Source of the DNA: Nocardiopsis_B mangrovi
GTDB taxonomy: Bacteria > Actinomycetota > Actinomycetes > Streptosporangiales > Streptosporangiaceae
Assembly: GCF_042653925.1 (NCBI RefSeq)
Contig: NZ_JBHSFQ010000033.1
Span: 9,194-73,193 of the forward strand
Reading direction: 5' to 3'
DNA: 64,000 nt
Shown in pieces: positions 8,334 through 17,296 of this stretch. The notes under the pieces were generated by a model. It saw only the letters and a list, made by a program, of their open reading frames with translations. It had not been told where the DNA came from and made no database searches. The position numbers were made by a program, and so were the translations under genes. Numbering within the stretch: the first letter of the stretch is position 1; each line of letters begins with the position of its first letter.

Positions 8334-8450
8334 ATGCGATCTGCCACCTGCGGGGACGAGCCGGCCGCGTCCGAGGTGCTCAGCGACATCGCGGTGGGCG
8401 ACGACGCCCACGGCACTTCTCGCAGTACAAGCGCTCACATCGGCGCCTGA
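8334..8450 (+). CDS. possible small ORF downstream of SDR (38 aa)
   Basis: ATG at 8334 sits 8 nt after AGGAG and opens a 38-codon frame ending TGA at 8450, in a 250-bp space between the SDR and the convergent AfsR-like gene. The peptide is acidic and Ser/Ala-rich (contains VGDDAHGTSRS) with a single Cys and no signal peptide. I do not recognise it. It may be a real small protein, a degraded gene start, or chance. Confidence 0.25.
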   Translation: MRSATCGDEPAASEVLSDIAVGDDAHGTSRSTSAHIGA

Positions 8451-8471
8451 CCGGATCACAGGGATCGACCG

Positions 8472-11400
8472 TCATGGCCCCGCCGGGCTCCCGCTCGGGC
8501 TCCGGGGGAGTCCCGAGGACCCCGGCCCGGTGCTCCGCGGGGCGTCGTGGGCGACGGCGGCCTCGGGGGCGAGCCCGGTTCCGGTCGTGAACGCCGCGGT
8601 GAAAGCGGGGTCGCCCAGGGCGGCCCGGGCGGTCGTGGTGATGCGGTCGACGTCGCCGCGTTCGGCGGGCGGCAGCGGGGCGCCGGCGGAGGCCCGGGCC
8701 GCGGCCGCCGCGCCCAGCAGTACGGCGGCGTGGCGGGGGTGCCCGGCCAGGGCCCGTGCACCGGCCAGTCCTTCCAGTGCCAGCGCCTCCGCCCGCGGGT
8801 CGCCGAGACCGCGCGCCGCGGCCAGCCCCTCCAGGTGCAGCGTCCGCGCCGCAGCGGCGTCGCCGCGCTGCTCGGCGATGAACCCGAGCTCCGCCAGTAC
8901 CAAGGCGCCGCCCGGCCCGAAGGCCACCGCGCGGTACCAGTCGAGCAGGCCGCGCATCCGGGACTCGGCCGCGTCGAGGCGGCCTTCCCTGCGGTCCCCG
9001 AGGCCGAGGCCGATCTCGGCGTTCACCTCACCGGACCGGAAATTCTGCTCGCGGGCCAGGTCGCGGGCCCGCTCATGGAACGCCCGCGCCCGCGCGGCGT
9101 CGCCGGTCAGCAGGGCGACCCGGCCCAGCCCGCACAGCTGCTTGACCGCGTCCGTCCACAGCCCCAGCTCCTCGGACAGGCGCAGCCCTTCGCGGTACCG
9201 GCGGGCCGCCTCTGCGTGGTCGCCGGTGATCACGGCCAGTGTCGCCAACGGGAACACCGTCTGCACCTGCCCCCAGCCGTCGCCGAGCGCGCCGAACAGC
9301 CGCGCGCTCTCCCGCCCGTCGCGACGTGCCGACTCCAGGTCGCTCCGGGCCAGCGCGTGGCGGGCGCGCAGGCTCAGCGCCGCGGCGGTGCCCCAGGGAT
9401 CGTCCAGCGCGCGGTAGTCCGCCAGGGCCCGGTCCACGAGGCGTTCGCTGCCTTCCAGGTCGAGGCCCATCTGCGCGAAGCCGAGGAACCACAGGGCCGC
9501 GGCGCGGTCGGCCGGCGAGCCGGTCCGCCCGTAGAGCGCGACGACCTCGCGGGCGTGCCGGGAGCCGGCGGTGCCGTTGCCCTCTAAGAGGGTGAAGCCG
9601 GCCCGCCAAGCGAGCGCCGCCGCGCGTGCCGCCGGCGCCCCGCCGTCCAGGGCCAGGGCCGACTCCACCGATCGGCGCGCCTCGATGAGCCGACCGCGCA
9701 GCACCCAGTACCAGGCCAGCGCGTTCACCAGCCGCAGCGCGGGCTCCGCCGCGCCCTCGTGGACGGCGTGCTCCAGCGCGCGGCGCAGGTTGGCGCTCTC
9801 GTCGTCCAGACGCTCCAGCCACGCGCGCTGGCCGGGGCCGCGCAGCAGCGGCCCGGCGCGTTCGGCCAGCCCGATGTAGTGGTCCCGATGGCCCTCCTGG
9901 ACCGCGGGTAGCTCGCCGGCGTCGCGCAGCCGCTCGGCGCAGTACTCCTGGACCGACTCCAGCAGGCGGTACCGGGGGCCGGACGCGCGGTCGGCCAGGG
10001 TGACCAGCGACCGGTCCACCAACCGTCCCAGCAGGTCGAGCACGTCGCCGGGCCGCACCCCGCCACCCGCGCACACCGCCTCGGCCGCATCCAGGGCGCA
10101 GCCGTCGGCGTGCACCGCGAGCCTGCGCAGCACGGTTCGCTCGGCCGCCGTGAGCAGGTCCCAGCTCCAGTCGATGACCGCCCTCAGTGTGCGCTGCCGC
10201 TCCGGGGCGTCGCGGTAGCCGTCCACCAGGAGCCCGAACCGGTCGTCCAGTCGGGCCACCAGCCCGTGGACGCCCAGCGTGCGGACCCGCGACGCGGCCA
10301 GCTCCACGGCCAGCGGGATCCCGTCCAACCGCCGGCACAGCGCGGCGACGACCGCCGCGTTGCCGCTGTCGAGCGTGAAGCCGGGCGCGTCCGCGGCCCG
10401 AGCCAGGAAGAGGCGGACGGCGGCGAATCCGCGCAGGGCCGCCGGATCGGCATCGGCGTCGGGGGGCGGGGTCTCCAGGGGCGGGACGGCGCGCACCAGC
10501 TCCCCGCCGAGCCTGAGCGGTTCCCTTCCGGTCGCCAGGATCCGCAGGCCGGGAGCACCGCGCAGCAGCCGCTCGGCCAGCCGTGCGACGGGGGCGACGA
10601 CGTGTTCGCAGTTGTCCAGGACGAGGAGCAGCCGCCGGTCCCGCAGCGCGTGCGCCAGCCGGTCGGCCATAGCGCGCGGCCCGCCCTCGTGCGAGGGGCT
10701 CGGCCCGGTCTCACGGATGCCGAGGATCGCCAGGACCGCCTCCGCCACGGTGCACAGCACCTGCCCCTCGTCAGCAGGGGCGATCCCGGCGAGTTCGACG
10801 AGCCACACCCCGTCGGGGTAGGCGCCGGCCAGCCGCGCCGCGGTCTCCACCGCCAAGCGGGTCTTGCCGACCCCGCCCGGGCCGGTGAGGGTGACCAGGC
10901 GGCCCGACTCCAGCAGGTCCCGGGTGCCGGCGATATCGGCGTCCCGTCCGATCAGGTCGGCGACCGGTGCGGGCAGGTTCGTCCGGTGGCGTGCGGGGGC
11001 GGCGGCCAGGTCCGGGTCCTGCCGCAGGATCGCCTCGTGCAGGGCGGCGAGGTCGGCGCCGGGGTCGGCGCCCAGTTCCTCGGCGAGATGGCGGCGCAGG
11101 TCGGCGTAGCCGGCCAGCGCCTCCTCCTGCCGCCCGGCGCGGTAGAGGGCGCGCATGTGTACGGCGCGGAGCCGTTCCCGGTGCGGGTGGCCGACCACCA
11201 GGGCGCCGAGTTCCGCGGCCAGCTGCCCGTGCTCGCCCAGCTCCAGCCGCGCTTCGGCGAGATCCTCCAGCGCGAGCAGCCGGCCCTGCTCCAGGCGGGC
11301 CGCGGCGGACAGGACGAACGGCTCCTCGGCGAAGTCTGAGAAGGCCGGGCCGCGCCACAGCTCCAGCGCCTCGGTGAGCAGGGCCGCACGCGACCGGACG

Positions 11401-11753
11401 TCGCCCGTTGCGCGGGCCCGTTCGGTCAGGACGGCGAACCTGGACGCGTCGACGTCATCAGGCCCGGTCCGCAGCAGATAGCCCCCCGCCTGCGCCACGA
11501 CGGACCGGCCGCCGTCGGGCTCGGCGTCGGCCAGTGCCCGACGCAGCCGCGCGACCTTGCCTTGGAGCGCGTTCCCGGGGTGGCGCGGCGGGTCGTCGCC
11601 CCACAGGTCGTCGATCAGCCGGCCGGCCGGGACGGGACGCCCCGGGGCCGCCAGCAGGGCGGCCAGCAACGCCCGCACCTTCAACTGGGGGACCGGGACG
11701 GGGGCGCCGGCGGCCGTCCGCACTTCGAGCGGGCCGAGCACGCCGAATCGCAT
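8472..11753 (-). CDS. AfsR/SARP-family regulator with BTAD, NB-ARC ATPase and TPR-like domains
   Basis: Regulator of 1093 residues. Residues 1-95 are an OmpR-type winged HTH (MRFGVLGPLEVR start), about 100-245 the bacterial transcriptional activation domain, and about 270-560 an NB-ARC/AAA-like ATPase with Walker A GPGGVGKTRLA near 290 and Walker B LLLVLDNCEH. The remainder is helical TPR-like repeats. This is the layout of AfsR-type SARPs that activate secondary metabolism. The start at 11753 (cat 11751-11753) is chosen because the HTH begins there; a longer reading frame upstream has no family support. It is divergent from the imine-reductase-like/SDR pair, 164 bp apart, which is its most obvious local target. 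Confidence 0.9.
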   Translation of the reverse strand: MRFGVLGPLEVRTAAGAPVPVPQLKVRALLAALLAAPGRPVPAGRLIDDLWGDDPPRHPGNALQGKVARLRRALADAEPDGGRSVVAQAGGYLLRTGPDDVDASRFAVLTERARATGDVRSRAALLTEALELWRGPAFSDFAEEPFVLSAAARLEQGRLLALEDLAEARLELGEHGQLAAELGALVVGHPHRERLRAVHMRALYRAGRQEEALAGYADLRRHLAEELGADPGADLAALHEAILRQDPDLAAAPARHRTNLPAPVADLIGRDADIAGTRDLLESGRLVTLTGPGGVGKTRLAVETAARLAGAYPDGVWLVELAGIAPADEGQVLCTVAEAVLAILGIRETGPSPSHEGGPRAMADRLAHALRDRRLLLVLDNCEHVVAPVARLAERLLRGAPGLRILATGREPLRLGGELVRAVPPLETPPPDADADPAALRGFAAVRLFLARAADAPGFTLDSGNAAVVAALCRRLDGIPLAVELAASRVRTLGVHGLVARLDDRFGLLVDGYRDAPERQRTLRAVIDWSWDLLTAAERTVLRRLAVHADGCALDAAEAVCAGGGVRPGDVLDLLGRLVDRSLVTLADRASGPRYRLLESVQEYCAERLRDAGELPAVQEGHRDHYIGLAERAGPLLRGPGQRAWLERLDDESANLRRALEHAVHEGAAEPALRLVNALAWYWVLRGRLIEARRSVESALALDGGAPAARAAALAWRAGFTLLEGNGTAGSRHAREVVALYGRTGSPADRAAALWFLGFAQMGLDLEGSERLVDRALADYRALDDPWGTAAALSLRARHALARSDLESARRDGRESARLFGALGDGWGQVQTVFPLATLAVITGDHAEAARRYREGLRLSEELGLWTDAVKQLCGLGRVALLTGDAARARAFHERARDLAREQNFRSGEVNAEIGLGLGDRREGRLDAAESRMRGLLDWYRAVAFGPGGALVLAELGFIAEQRGDAAAARTLHLEGLAAARGLGDPRAEALALEGLAGARALAGHPRHAAVLLGAAAAARASAGAPLPPAERGDVDRITTTARAALGDPAFTAAFTTGTGLAPEAAVAHDAPRSTGPGSSGLPRSPSGSPAGP

Positions 11754-11917
11754 GCCGTGAGCATATCCGCGCCGTGCCGCCGGTGCGGGCGGGCCGTCGC
11801 CGGCACCGGCACCGGCAGTGGACCGGCAGCCGATCGGCAGCGCCGCCCGGCAGAGTCGGCCGTGTCGTGAGCGACCGGCATCGGGCCGGTCGGCGAGAAC
11901 ACGGAAGGACCACCACC

Positions 11918-12799
11918 ATGGACACATCGGCGAAACCGGCCGTCACCGTCCTCGGCCTCGGGAACCTCGGGCGGGCGGTGGCCGGCGCCTTCCTCCGCAA
12001 CGGCCACCCCACCACGGTGTGGAACCGGTCGCCGGACAGGGCCGATGCCCTTGCGGCCGAAGGCGCGGCCGTCGCCGCCACGGCCGCCGGAGCGGTCGCG
12101 GCCGGCGACCTGGTCATCGCGGTCGTGATCGACCACCCGGCGCTGGACGCGATCCTCGACGCCGCCGACGGCGCGTTCGCCGGCCGTGTCCTGGTCAACC
12201 TCACCTCCGGCACACCGGACGTCGCGCGCAAGGCGGCCGCGCGGATCGCCGGGCAGGGCGGCACCTACCTCGACGCCGCGGCCCTGGCCGTGCCCGAGAC
12301 GATCGGCACCCCCGAGGCGACGATCCTGTTCAGCGGCGACCCCGGCGCCTATGCGGCCCACCGCGAACGCCTGGACCTGCTGGGCACCGGCCGGCACGTC
12401 GGCGCCGCCCCGGAGACCGCGTCGGTGTACGACGTGGCGGTGCTCGCCGGGATGTACGGGATGTTCGGCGGCTTCTTCCAGAGCGTCGCCCTCGCCGAGT
12501 CCTCGGGGATCACGGCGGCCGAGATCACCGGCGTCCTGGTGGGGTGGCTGGCGGGGGCCGCCGCGGTCCTGCCGCAGTTCGCCCAGGAGATGGACGTCCG
12601 CGAATACGACACCGAGACGTCGACCCTGAACATCAACCAGTGGGGGATCGACGCCATTCTCGCGGCCGGGAAGGCGCAGGGGGTCGGGTTCGACAGCCTC
12701 ACACCGCTCAAGGCCCTGATCGACCGGCAGGTGGCCGAGGGCCACGGCGGCGCCAGCCTCTCCCGCGCGATCGAGTCGATCCGGGCGGAGGCACGGTGA
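11918..12799 (+). CDS. NAD(P)-binding oxidoreductase, imine-reductase / beta-hydroxyacid dehydrogenase family
   Basis: Enzyme of 293 residues. The N-terminal Rossmann domain has VTVLGLGNLGRAVA (GxGxxG) and a WNRSPDRA segment that fits NADP binding. The second half is the long helical 6PGDH-like domain, with a VYDVAVLAGMYGMFGGFF helix. The usual catalytic Lys of beta-hydroxyacid dehydrogenases is not evident at the start of that domain, which favours imine reductase or a related C=N/C=O reductase. ATG at 11918 follows GGAAGGAC. It overlaps the next SDR start by 4 bp, so the two enzymes are co-made and may act in sequence on one substrate. Confidence 0.83.
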   Translation: MDTSAKPAVTVLGLGNLGRAVAGAFLRNGHPTTVWNRSPDRADALAAEGAAVAATAAGAVAAGDLVIAVVIDHPALDAILDAADGAFAGRVLVNLTSGTPDVARKAAARIAGQGGTYLDAAALAVPETIGTPEATILFSGDPGAYAAHRERLDLLGTGRHVGAAPETASVYDVAVLAGMYGMFGGFFQSVALAESSGITAAEITGVLVGWLAGAAAVLPQFAQEMDVREYDTETSTLNINQWGIDAILAAGKAQGVGFDSLTPLKALIDRQVAEGHGGASLSRAIESIRAEAR

Positions 12800-13566
12800 G
12801 CGGGCCGGGCGGATATGCGGGAAAGAACGCCGTGGTCATCGGCGGGACGCACGGCATGGGGCGGGGCGTGGTCGACGCGCTCCTGAACGGCGGCGCGCGG
12901 ACGCTGCTGACCGGGTACGACGAGCGCAACATCGAATCGGTCCGCGGGACGCTCGGCGCCGCGGTGCACGCCGTCCGCTCCGACATCGCGAGCCCGGCCG
13001 ACATCGACGCGCTGGGCGACCTGGTCGAGGCGGAGTTCGGCACCGTCGACCTCCTGCTCGTCAACGCCGGCGTGGCCAGCATCGAGACGCTGGAGGAGGT
13101 GACCGAGGCCAGCTACGACCGCACGTTCGACGTCAACACCAAGGGCGCCTTCTTCACCGTGCAGCGCCTGGCCCCACTGGTCGCCGACGGCGGAGCGATC
13201 GTCTTCAGCACCTCGGTGGCGAACTCGATGGGCTACCCCGGGATGTCGGCCTACTCGGGGGCGAAGGCGGCCGTCGCCTCGTTCGCCCGCTCCTTCGCCG
13301 CGGAGCTGCTGCCCCGGAACATCCGGGTGTACGCGGTCAGCGGCGGCTACATCGACACCCCGACCATGGCCGTCGCGTCGTGGACCGACGCCGAACGGGC
13401 CGCCTTCAAGAAGGAGGGGGACGCCACCACTCCGATGCGGCGGCACGGGACGGTCGAGGAGTTCGCGGCGGCGGTGCTGTTCCTGGCGTTCGAGGCGACG
13501 TTCACGACGGGGATCGAGTTCCCCGTGGACGGCGGCCTCGGCCAGGGGATCATGGCCGGGACCTGA
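12796..13566 (+). CDS. SDR family oxidoreductase
   Basis: Short-chain dehydrogenase of 256 residues starting at a GTG in the GTGA overlap. Motifs: VIGGTHGMGRGV near residue 14 (IGG replaces the usual TGG), LVNAGV near 91, and catalytic YSGAK near 155. The C-terminus ends with the standard GIEFPVDGGLGQG. Translational coupling with the imine-reductase-like gene and divergence from an AfsR-type activator suggest a two-step redox function under that activator. Substrate not determinable. Confidence 0.88.
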   Translation: MSGPGGYAGKNAVVIGGTHGMGRGVVDALLNGGARTLLTGYDERNIESVRGTLGAAVHAVRSDIASPADIDALGDLVEAEFGTVDLLLVNAGVASIETLEEVTEASYDRTFDVNTKGAFFTVQRLAPLVADGGAIVFSTSVANSMGYPGMSAYSGAKAAVASFARSFAAELLPRNIRVYAVSGGYIDTPTMAVASWTDAERAAFKKEGDATTPMRRHGTVEEFAAAVLFLAFEATFTTGIEFPVDGGLGQGIMAGT

Positions 13567-13627
13567 CCGCCGGCCCGCGCCGGCCCCGGCCGCTCGCCGG
13601 GGCCGGATTCGCCCGCCCTTCGGGGGA

Positions 13628-13669
13628 TTGACGCGCCGTCAACGTTTAATTACTGTCGGGTAAATTACC
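13628..13669 (+). promoter_or_regulatory. promoter with overlapping dyad for the secreted-protein gene
   Basis: TTGACG (13628-13633), a 17-bp spacer, then TACTGT (13651-13656) gives a good sigma-70-type promoter. An 11-bp dyad ggtaa-a-ttacc (13659-13669) falls at the expected transcription start, a position suited to an operator. Translation begins at GTG 13722 after GAGGTAAG. Confidence 0.6.
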
Positions 13670-13721
13670 GGCCGGAAACACCGGGCGGTAACCTCCACTC
13701 CCCCACACGGAGGTAAGCGCA

Positions 13722-14216
13722 GTGACCCGCACCTTCTCCCCCCTCTCCCCCAGACCCGTCGGCGTCCTCCTCGGCGCTCTGGCCCTGACCGCCCTCGCCG
13801 CAAGCCCCGCCGCCGCGGCCGAAGGCCGCGTGGACGGCACGATCTCGGCCGAAGGCCAGTCGTGCAGCTGGACCGACGGGATCACCAGCGACCAGGCTCC
13901 CAACGGCCTCACCGTCGACCGCACCAGCATCAACCCGTCCGGCGGCAACCTCACCTGCGAGGGCAGCACCACCGCGGCCCTCAACAACGATCCGAACGTG
14001 TCCTTCGACGACTCCGCGGGCACCCTCACCGCGGACCTGCTGGACATCTCCGTGACGATCATCGGCATCACCTGCCGCTACCAGGCGGTCGACCTGCCGG
14101 TGGAGCGCGAGGGCGACACCCGCACGTACAGCACCACCGCCGACATCCCGCTGTACGACGGCAGCTTCCTGTGCCCCGACCCGGCGTCCGTTGACGCCAC
14201 CTTCACGTTCCGCTGA
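13722..14216 (+). CDS. secreted hypothetical protein, four-cysteine beta-rich
   Basis: Protein of 164 residues. Residues 1-33 are a Sec signal peptide (basic start, hydrophobic LLGALALTALAA core, cleavage after SPAAAA). The mature part of about 130 residues is rich in Thr/Ser/Asp, with an alternating beta-strand pattern and four cysteines that could form two disulfides. No catalytic motif was seen. It has its own promoter and a downstream terminator, so it is a single-gene unit. A structural or cell-envelope role is possible but unsupported. Confidence 0.75.
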   Translation: MTRTFSPLSPRPVGVLLGALALTALAASPAAAAEGRVDGTISAEGQSCSWTDGITSDQAPNGLTVDRTSINPSGGNLTCEGSTTAALNNDPNVSFDDSAGTLTADLLDISVTIIGITCRYQAVDLPVEREGDTRTYSTTADIPLYDGSFLCPDPASVDATFTFR

Positions 14217-14344
14217 TCCGCTCACGACACGACGATGGCGGTCGCCCGCTGATCCTCCGGTCCCCGACAGCGCGAACCGGACCGTCACCGACGGTGACGC
14301 GGTCGCGACATCCGGGGCCCGGCCCCAGCGGCTCCGCCATCGTC

Positions 14345-14372
14345 GGGTGGGACCCCGGAAGGGGTCCCACCC
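14345..14372. terminator. bidirectional terminator between convergent genes
   Basis: Perfect 12-bp stem (gggtgggacccc / ggggtcccaccc) with a GGAA tetraloop, midway between the secreted-protein gene and the convergent XRE regulator. Confidence 0.85.
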
Positions 14373-14432
14373 CCTGCCGGCGGGGTCACCGTCGTCCGTG
14401 CGGGCAGTGGGCGTCCGGCCGGGGGGCCGGGG

Positions 14433-15278
14433 TCATCCGTGGAGGGCCTGCACGCCGACGACGGAGAGGAGCCGCAGCTTTTCGTGGCTCTCGGTGCCCG
14501 GGACGGCGGTGTAGACGAACAGGCGGTGCGACTGGTGGGGGTCGAGCAGCGTCTGGCAGTTCAGTTCCAAGGCGCCGACCTTGGGGTGGATGAAGCGTTT
14601 GACCTCGCTGGGGTGGACGCCGATCTCGTGCTCGTCCCAGAGGCCGCGGAACTCCTCGCTCTGTTCCAGGAGGAGATCGGCGTAGTGCGCCGCCCGGGAG
14701 CCGGGGCCCCGCAGCGTGGCGATCTGGCGCAGGCCGGAGGCGTACATCCGGGAGAGCAGCGAGTGGTCTTGGGGTGCGTACAGCTCCCGGGTGCCAGGGT
14801 CGGTGAACCAGCGGTAGCCCTTGCTGCGCGCCGGGCCGGTGTAGTGGGTCGTTTCGCCGGTGAGTGCGACGCCGAGCGGGCTCTGGCGCAGCGTCTCCCC
14901 GAGTTCGGTGACGATCTCGGCGGGGGTGTCGTCCAGGCGGTCGAGGATGCGCAGCATGCCGGGGCTGATGTGCTCGCTGACCACGCCGCGGGCGGGCGGG
15001 TTGTGCCCGGCGAGGCGGAACAGGTGGTCGCGCTCGTCGAGGGAGAGGTGCAGGCCCTGCGCGATCGAGGCGATCATCTGCACGGACGGCCGCGGGCCGC
15101 GCTCCCGCTCCAGGCGGGTGTAGTAGTCGGTCGACATGTGGCAGAGCGCGGCGACCTCCTCGCGGCGCAGCCCGCTGGTCCTGCGGCGCTGCCCGCGCGG
15201 GAGGCCGGCGTCCTCGGGCTGCAGCGACTCCCGGCGGCGCCGGAGGAAGGCCGCCAACCCGGCTCGATCGATCACCAT
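14433..15278 (-). CDS. XRE-family regulator with MmyB-like ligand-binding domain
   Basis: Protein of 281 residues. The N-terminal HTH contains SGLRREEVAALCHMSTDYY at about 34-53, and the C-terminal two-thirds is the MmyB-like domain (segments GVALTGETTHYTGPARSKG and FIHPKVGALELNCQ) thought to bind fatty-acid-like ligands. Members of this family in actinomycetes often repress neighbouring oxidoreductases, but the upstream neighbour here is the SsuB gene on the same strand, 300 bp away. The start MVIDRAG at 15278 is the only good one in frame. Confidence 0.88.
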   Translation of the reverse strand: MVIDRAGLAAFLRRRRESLQPEDAGLPRGQRRRTSGLRREEVAALCHMSTDYYTRLERERGPRPSVQMIASIAQGLHLSLDERDHLFRLAGHNPPARGVVSEHISPGMLRILDRLDDTPAEIVTELGETLRQSPLGVALTGETTHYTGPARSKGYRWFTDPGTRELYAPQDHSLLSRMYASGLRQIATLRGPGSRAAHYADLLLEQSEEFRGLWDEHEIGVHPSEVKRFIHPKVGALELNCQTLLDPHQSHRLFVYTAVPGTESHEKLRLLSVVGVQALHG

Positions 15279-15578
15279 GCGTCTCCTCCCGCGGTACGGC
15301 TTCCTTTCTACCGCCCGGCCACCGCGGCGACCACGGATCGTCGGTCCCCCCTTTCCAGCGGAGGGGCCGCCCCGTGATCCTCGGATCGGGGGGCGAGGAG
15401 GCGCGCGGCCCGGGACCGCGTTCGCCGCCGGGGTCCGTCATCCGGACGATCTCGCGACCCGACAACCCCGAGTCGTGCTTCTCGGGGTTCAGCGGTGCGT
15501 CCCGGGAACCGGGCATGCCGGGCGGCCGATCGCGCCGAGGGGCGGCGGCCGCCGGCACCGGGTGCGGCGCCGTCCGGG
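15279..15578. other. intergenic region between XRE regulator and ssuB-like gene
   Basis: About 300 bp with no supported gene. It holds the promoter region of the XRE regulator on the minus strand and the end of the Ssu-type transcript. No strong hairpin or operator was identified. Confidence 0.4.
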
Positions 15579-16367
15579 TCAGTGGGGGTGGACGCCCAGC
15601 AGCGACAGCAGTTCGGTCCGCAGCGCGACGAAACCGGGGGCCGACCGGTCGCGGGGGCGCTCCAGGCCGACCAGGAGTTCGTGGGCGATGACCCCGCTGT
15701 CCATCACCAGGACGCGGTCGGCGAGCAGGACGGCCTCCTCCACGTCGTGGGTCACCAGCACCACGGCGCAGCCGTGGCGCTGCCAGAGCTCGGCGACGAG
15801 GTCCTGGGCCTTGATCCGGGTCAGGGCGTCCAGGGCCGAGAACGGCTCGTCGAGCAGCAGCAGATCCGGCTCGCGCACGAGGGCGCGGGCCAGGGCCGCG
15901 CGCTGGGCCTCGCCGCCGGAGAGGACCTTGGGCCACACATCGGTGCGGTGGCCCAGCCCCACCTCCTCCAGTGCCCGGACGGCGAGGCCGCGGTCGGGGC
16001 GCCCCGGCAGGCCGAGGACGACGTTGCGCCACACCCGTTTCCACGGCACCAGGCGCGGCGACTGGAAGCCGACGGCGCGCCTGCGGGCGACGGTCACCTC
16101 GCCGTCGATGGCCCGGTCGAGGTCGGCCAGGATCCGCAGCAGGGTCGACTTGCCGCATCCGCTGGCGCCGAGTAGCGCCACGAACTCGCCGGGCGCCACG
16201 TCCACGTCGAGCGCGTCGATGACCCGCCGTCCGTCGAAGGCGCGGGTCAGGCCGCGTACGCGCACGACGGCCCGCGCGTCGTCCCCCGCGCCAGGGCCCG
16301 CGGCGGGACCGGACGCCGATACGGCCGAGGTGGAGGAGGTCAGGTTCCGCTGAAGGCCGGTCGCCAT
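15579..16367 (-). CDS. ssuB: ABC transporter ATP-binding protein, SsuB-like
   Basis: ATPase of 262 residues of the nitrate/sulfonate/taurine importer class. Motifs: Walker A GASGCGKS, signature LSGGEAQRAALARALV, Walker B LLLLDEPFSALD, H-loop VLVTHDVEEA. The ATG at 16367 follows AAAGGG and overlaps the permease stop by 28 bp. It energises uptake with the SsuC- and SsuA-like proteins encoded upstream. Sulfonate specificity is inferred from the SsuD-like monooxygenase and flavin reductase nearby; taurine or other organosulfur compounds are possible. Confidence 0.88.
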   Translation of the reverse strand: MATGLQRNLTSSTSAVSASGPAAGPGAGDDARAVVRVRGLTRAFDGRRVIDALDVDVAPGEFVALLGASGCGKSTLLRILADLDRAIDGEVTVARRRAVGFQSPRLVPWKRVWRNVVLGLPGRPDRGLAVRALEEVGLGHRTDVWPKVLSGGEAQRAALARALVREPDLLLLDEPFSALDALTRIKAQDLVAELWQRHGCAVVLVTHDVEEAVLLADRVLVMDSGVIAHELLVGLERPRDRSAPGFVALRTELLSLLGVHPH

Positions 16368-17296
16368 GCCAGGAGCACCCTTTCCAGGAGTCGGACGATG
16401 AAATCGGCGATGAGCCCCAGGAGGGCGTAGAGCGCGAGGCAGACGACGATGACGTCGGTCTGGAAGAACTCGCGGGCGTTGTTCATCAGGTAGCCGATGC
16501 CGGAGGTGGCGTTGATGGTCTCGCCGAAGACCAGCGCCAGCCAGGCCGAGCCCAATGCGAAGCGCAGCCCCACGAGCGCGCCGGGCATGGCGCCCGGGAG
16601 CACGATGTGCCTGATGGCGCCGAACCAGCCCACTCCCAGGGTGCGGGCCGCTTCGATGAGGGCGGAGTCGACGTTGCGGATGCCGCCGTAGATGTTCATG
16701 TACAGCGGGAAGGTGACGGTGAGCGCGATGAGCGCGATCTTCGGCTCCTCCCCGATGCCGAACCAGATGATTAGCAGCGGGATGAGGCCGATGGTCGGCA
16801 CCGTGCGCAGCATCTGCACCGGCGCGTCGATGATGTCCTCGCCGAGCCGGAAGAGCCCGGACAGCGTGGCGAGGACGACGGCGGTGGTGATCCCGATCGC
16901 CAGGCCGGCCAGGACCCGGCCGAGCGAGGTCAGCACGGCCTCTTGGAGTTCGCCCGTTGCGGCGAGGTCGGCGGCGGTGGCCAGCACGACCGACGGAGCG
17001 GCCAGGGTCTCGGCGGGGAGCGCGCCGGTGGCGCTCGCCGCCTGCCACAGCGCGACCAGGGTGATCGGGCTGAGGGTCTTCACCGCCCAGCGCGGTATCC
17101 GGCGGCGCCGCTCGGCGGCGCTGCGCACGGTCTCGGTCGCGATCGGCCCGTTCTGGCGGCGGGGTTCCGGGACGCCGCGGGGTGCGGCCGTGTCCGCCGC
17201 CGGAGGGGCCGCGGCGTCGCGGCGGGGGGCGGGGTCGCCCGCGGCCGGTCCCCGCCCGCCCTTCTCATCGGTGGCGCGCTGCCCGCGGGCGGTCAT
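16340..17296 (-). CDS. ssuC: ABC transporter permease, SsuC-like
   Basis: Inner-membrane permease of 318 residues. After an unusually long, charged, Pro/Ala-rich N-terminus of about 70 residues, it has the BPD_transp_1 core with about six membrane helices and the EAA-like loop EAARTLGVGWFGAIRHIVLP. ATG at 17296 lies in an ATGA overlap with the SsuA-like stop. With the ATPase downstream it forms a complete SsuABC importer. Confidence 0.88.
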   Translation of the reverse strand: MTARGQRATDEKGGRGPAAGDPAPRRDAAAPPAADTAAPRGVPEPRRQNGPIATETVRSAAERRRRIPRWAVKTLSPITLVALWQAASATGALPAETLAAPSVVLATAADLAATGELQEAVLTSLGRVLAGLAIGITTAVVLATLSGLFRLGEDIIDAPVQMLRTVPTIGLIPLLIIWFGIGEEPKIALIALTVTFPLYMNIYGGIRNVDSALIEAARTLGVGWFGAIRHIVLPGAMPGALVGLRFALGSAWLALVFGETINATSGIGYLMNNAREFFQTDVIVVCLALYALLGLIADFIVRLLERVLLAWRPAFSGT

